Shown: in pieces, positions 61,139 through 64,000 of the stretch | Layout of the letters: each line of letters opens with the position of its first letter | Position numbering within the stretch: position 1 is the stretch's first letter | Assembly: GCA_023458095.1 (NCBI GenBank) | Contig: JAEXAS010000026.1 | Span: 248,001 to 312,000, forward strand | Reading direction: 5' to 3' | Source: Actinomycetes bacterium | GTDB lineage: Bacteria; Actinomycetota; Actinomycetes; Propionibacteriales; Propionibacteriaceae | Length of the DNA stretch: 64,000 nt | The notes under the pieces: generated by a model | Told to the model about the DNA's origin: nothing | Databases searched by the model: none | Seen by the model: only the letters and a program-made list of their open reading frames with translations | Translations under genes and position numbers: made by a program

Positions 61139-61155
61139 GTTAGGGGTAGGCTAAC
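61139..61155. promoter_or_regulatory. Palindrome between marR and the RND gene
   Basis: GTTAG-N7-CTAAC lies between the divergent starts, a fitting MarR operator. It also partly resembles the DtxR/IdeR iron box (TAGGCTAAC half). Which protein binds is not decided. Confidence 0.45.
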
Positions 61156-61196
61156 GGACGCGCAAGCTGTACGGCCAGGTCGAAGGGAAATCCACC

Positions 61197-64000
61197 GTGA
61201 TCCGACTTACCAAGGGCAGTCTCGCCCAACGAAGTGTGGTGCTCCTGTTGAGCCTGCTCATCATCGGCTTGGGCGTCTACGCAGCCGGGGCACTCAAGCA
61301 GGAAATGATCCCTTCGATCGACGTGCCCCGCGGCAGCATCCTGACCGTCTACCCCGGCGCCTCGCCGGAGGTTGTCGAGAGCCAGGTCACCAAGCCCATC
61401 GAGGACGCCGTCACCGGTGTGACCGGCGTCACGGGCGTGACTTCGAAGAGTTCCTCAGGCGTATCCCAGGTCACCGTGGAATGGGACTACGGCCTGAACC
61501 TGGACGACATGACCAACAAGCTGCGCAGCAGCGTGGCCGGCCTGTCGAACACCCTGCCCTCAGGGCTGGACCCCCAGGTCATCACCGGTGGCTTCGATGA
61601 CGTTCCGGTGATCATGCTGGCAGTGTCTTCTGATGATGACTTGAACACTCTCACCAGCAAGGTCAATCAGCAGGTGGTGCCGGCGCTGAAAGCCGTCGAG
61701 GGTGTCCGGGACGTCTCGGTGGCCGGCGAAGAAGTCCACGAGATCATGATCAGCTACTCGGCAGCGACCTTGAACCGCAAGGGCATCGATCCGGCGACGA
61801 TCGCCCAGTTGTTCCCGGCCAGCTCGGTCGCGGTCCCCTCCGGCACGATGCGCACCGGCTCGGCCAATGTTGACGTGCAGACCGGCCACAGCTACCACAG
61901 CGCCGCCCAGATCGCCGAGTTGCAGATCCCCACCGCCGATGGTGCGGTGCGCCTGGGCGACATCGCCACCGTCGCCGAGCAGCCTGTGGAGTCCACCTCG
62001 ATCTCGCGGGTGGGCGGCAAGACTGCCATGACGGTGATGGTGGTCAAGAATCCCGACGCCAACACGGTCTCGGTGTCCAACGGTGTGACCGCGCTGCTTC
62101 CCCAACTGCAGACCACCATGGGCAACGGCGCAGAATTCACCACCGTCTTCGACCAGGCCCCCTACATCGAGCAGTCGATTCACGACCTCAGCGTCGAAGG
62201 CGGCATCGGCTTGGCCATGGCCGTGCTGGTGATCATGGTCTTCCTCGGCTCGATCCGTCCCACCATCATCACGGCGATCTCGATTCCGCTGTCGCTGATG
62301 ATCGCCCTGGTCGGGCTGTGGCTGACCGGGTACACCCTGAACATCCTCACCCTGGCCGCGCTGACCGTCGCCATCGGGCGGGTCGTGGACGACTCAATCG
62401 TGGTGATCGAGAACATCAAGCGACATCAGGGCTACGGCGAGTTCGGACGCACCTCGATCACCCGGGCGGTGCAGGAGGTCGCCGGCGCAGTGACCAGCTC
62501 AACCCTCACTACCGTCGCAGTGTTTCTGCCCATTGGGCTGGTCGGTGGTCAAGCCGGCCAAGTGTTCCGTCCGTTCGCGCTGACTGTGGTGATCGCCTTG
62601 GCCGCTTCGCTGTTGGTGGCCCTGACCGTCATTCCGGTACTGGCCTCATGGTTCATGCGCCCCACGGCCAAGAAACCCACCGCCGCGATCGAACCGGAGA
62701 CCGAGAAGGACACCTGGCTGCACAAGGCCTACCTTCCGGTGTTGCGGTGGTCACTCCTCCATCGCTGGATCACCGTGGGTTTGGCCGCGTTCCTATTCAT
62801 CGGCACTATGGCGATGACGCCCTTCTTGAAGACCGACTTCCTCGGCGAGCAGGGCAATGAGTCTTTGGCCATCACCCAAACGCTCCCGGCCGGAACGTCG
62901 CTGACTGACACCGACGCCGCGGCCAAGAAGGTCGAGGCAGCGCTCTCCACCGACCCGGCGGTGAAGACCTACTCCACCAGCATTGGTGGCGCCCGGATGT
63001 CCTTCCTGGGCGGACAGAACGACACCAACACCGCCAACATCACTGTGGTGTTGAAGCCGGGCGAGTCCGCCAAGGACGTGGTGACCCGGATCCGCAGCAG
63101 CATCGCCAACCTCGGTCCTCAAGTGGGCACGGTCGAAGTCAGCGTTGGTAACGCCACCTCCACCATCGTGGTCTATGTGGAGGGGTCTGACCCGGCCAAG
63201 CTCAAGCAGGCCAATGAGCAGGTCGTGGCGATGATGAAGACCGTTCCCGACCTGGTCAATGTGACCTCCGACTTGACCGAAGCCCGCGACCAGCTCTCGG
63301 TCAGCGTCAAGGACAAGAAGGCCGCCGAACTCGGCATGAATCAGGCAACCATCGGTCAGGCCGTGACCCGGGCGGTGAGTGGTCAGCAGATCGGTACGGT
63401 CACCTCCGGCGACAACAGCCTGAAGGTCTACCTGCGTGTCAAGAACCCGGTGAAGTCGGTGGCCGAGCTGAAGACCATCGAGTTGCCGACCACCCAAGTC
63501 ATGAACGGCACGGCCAAGTCCGAGGCCGCCGACGAGGCGAGCAAGCAGTCCAAGGCACTCCAGGAGGAGGGAACGAAGGCCGCGGCGGACGCCTACAACC
63601 AGCAGGTGTCGGCACTGAAGAAGAGCCAAGCGGCTGCCGACAAGCAGATCAAGGAACTGAAGAAGGCCCAAAAGCAGCTCACCACGGCCATCGACGGACT
63701 CACTGCATTGTGCAAGGCCGATCCGACCAATCCCCAATGCACCCTGCTGCCGGCCCAGATCGCGCAGCTCAGTCAGCAACTGGCCTCGGTCAATGCCGGA
63801 CTCGCTCAGGCTCAGGGCGCTTCGGCCGGGGCCGACCAGCAGTTGGCGGCGCTGAAGAAGTCGCGCCAGGCTTCTCTGGATTCCCAGGCCAAGCAGCAGG
63901 CGGTCGCTGATGCGTCCATGGCCGCGGCCGACGCCACCGCCGATCCGGTACAGCTCTCCGAAGTGGCCACCGTGACCACGATCCAGGCACCGGCGACCAT
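61197..64000 (+). CDS. RND-family efflux transporter (3' end beyond window)
   Basis: A GTG start with AAGGG upstream opens a frame that runs to the edge, giving 934 residues so far. It has the RND layout: N-terminal helix (SVVLLLSLLIIGLGVYAAG), first porter domain with YPGASPEVVESQVTKPIEDAV, helices 2-6 with charged GRVVDDSIVVIENIKRH (the D-D proton relay), and the second porter domain. Residues about 775-915 form an inserted coiled coil that has no counterpart in most RND permeases. Divergent marR suggests induction by a substrate. Substrate is unknown. Confidence 0.9.
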   Translation, partial: MIRLTKGSLAQRSVVLLLSLLIIGLGVYAAGALKQEMIPSIDVPRGSILTVYPGASPEVVESQVTKPIEDAVTGVTGVTGVTSKSSSGVSQVTVEWDYGLNLDDMTNKLRSSVAGLSNTLPSGLDPQVITGGFDDVPVIMLAVSSDDDLNTLTSKVNQQVVPALKAVEGVRDVSVAGEEVHEIMISYSAATLNRKGIDPATIAQLFPASSVAVPSGTMRTGSANVDVQTGHSYHSAAQIAELQIPTADGAVRLGDIATVAEQPVESTSISRVGGKTAMTVMVVKNPDANTVSVSNGVTALLPQLQTTMGNGAEFTTVFDQAPYIEQSIHDLSVEGGIGLAMAVLVIMVFLGSIRPTIITAISIPLSLMIALVGLWLTGYTLNILTLAALTVAIGRVVDDSIVVIENIKRHQGYGEFGRTSITRAVQEVAGAVTSSTLTTVAVFLPIGLVGGQAGQVFRPFALTVVIALAASLLVALTVIPVLASWFMRPTAKKPTAAIEPETEKDTWLHKAYLPVLRWSLLHRWITVGLAAFLFIGTMAMTPFLKTDFLGEQGNESLAITQTLPAGTSLTDTDAAAKKVEAALSTDPAVKTYSTSIGGARMSFLGGQNDTNTANITVVLKPGESAKDVVTRIRSSIANLGPQVGTVEVSVGNATSTIVVYVEGSDPAKLKQANEQVVAMMKTVPDLVNVTSDLTEARDQLSVSVKDKKAAELGMNQATIGQAVTRAVSGQQIGTVTSGDNSLKVYLRVKNPVKSVAELKTIELPTTQVMNGTAKSEAADEASKQSKALQEEGTKAAADAYNQQVSALKKSQAAADKQIKELKKAQKQLTTAIDGLTALCKADPTNPQCTLLPAQIAQLSQQLASVNAGLAQAQGASAGADQQLAALKKSRQASLDSQAKQQAVADASMAAADATADPVQLSEVATVTTIQAPAT

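Overview
The window is high-GC DNA from an actinobacterium. Evidence is the adjacent mshA/mshB mycothiol genes, FprA-type ferredoxin reductase, pdxS/pdxT with a divergent MocR-type PdxR, a WhiB-like cysteine protein, GTG/TTG starts and stop-start overlaps. The family Propionibacteriaceae or a relative is possible, but there is no rRNA or tRNA to settle it. No tRNA, rRNA or CRISPR array was seen.

Layout. (1) 1-20.5 kb is an accessory island. It opens with a large STAND/Avs-like defence protein that probably begins before the window, then an FCS-type zinc-finger protein on the minus strand. Next is a complete Tn7-like transposition operon (tnsA, tnsB, tnsC, two different tniQ genes, and a small WhiB-like cysteine protein), all in one direction with overlapping or nearly touching genes. 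After a 300-bp gap comes a Wadjet anti-plasmid operon, jetA-jetB-jetC-jetD, on the minus strand, with a possible extra small ORF overlapping the jetA start. Two plus-strand genes follow: a protein carrying the N-terminal domain of translation factor IF-2, and a winged-helix protein of unknown role. Direct repeats just upstream of tnsA look like TnsB binding sites, so this is a likely transposon end. The other end was not found. A 12-bp inverted repeat around a 14-bp palindrome lies between the last island gene and the first chromosomal gene.

(2) 20.5-31.6 kb is ordinary chromosome: a Rop-like protein, a P5C-reductase-like protein, a thiamine-binding-family protein, AhpC-type peroxiredoxin, a cupin, a lipoprotein esterase, a methyltransferase, an ArsR-permease-thioredoxin cluster, a secreted subtilase and a protein phosphatase. 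(3) 31.6-38.8 kb holds a gene-free stretch that folds like a structured RNA, an adenosine-deaminase homologue lacking catalytic residues, DUF2199 and DUF6191 proteins, a patatin, a rhomboid protease, a TerC transporter behind a likely manganese (yybP-ykoY) riboswitch, and pdxS-pdxT. (4) 38.8-56.5 kb holds pdxR, a GH114 protein, an ECF sigma factor next to a membrane protein that may be its partner, a Crp/Fnr regulator, an ApbE-like protein, photolyase, a polysaccharide deacetylase, a MGDG-synthase-like glycosyltransferase, a DUF3048 lipoprotein, a TetR regulator, a Dabb protein, a DUF2231-cytochrome b5 fusion, FprA, mshB-mshA and a Bcr/CflA-type efflux pump. (5) 56.5-64 kb holds a MalT-like LuxR regulator and a small membrane protein flanked by two inverted, diverged 280-bp copies of one sequence. 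Each copy ends in the same intrinsic terminator. Beyond them are a MarR regulator and a divergent RND transporter that runs off the window.

How the parts work together. The island combines two anti-invader systems, one partial at the edge and one complete, with a transposon that could move the Wadjet operon. Later clusters show local control: a riboswitch before terC, inverted-repeat operators between pdxR and pdxS and upstream of arsR, and a palindrome between marR and the RND gene.
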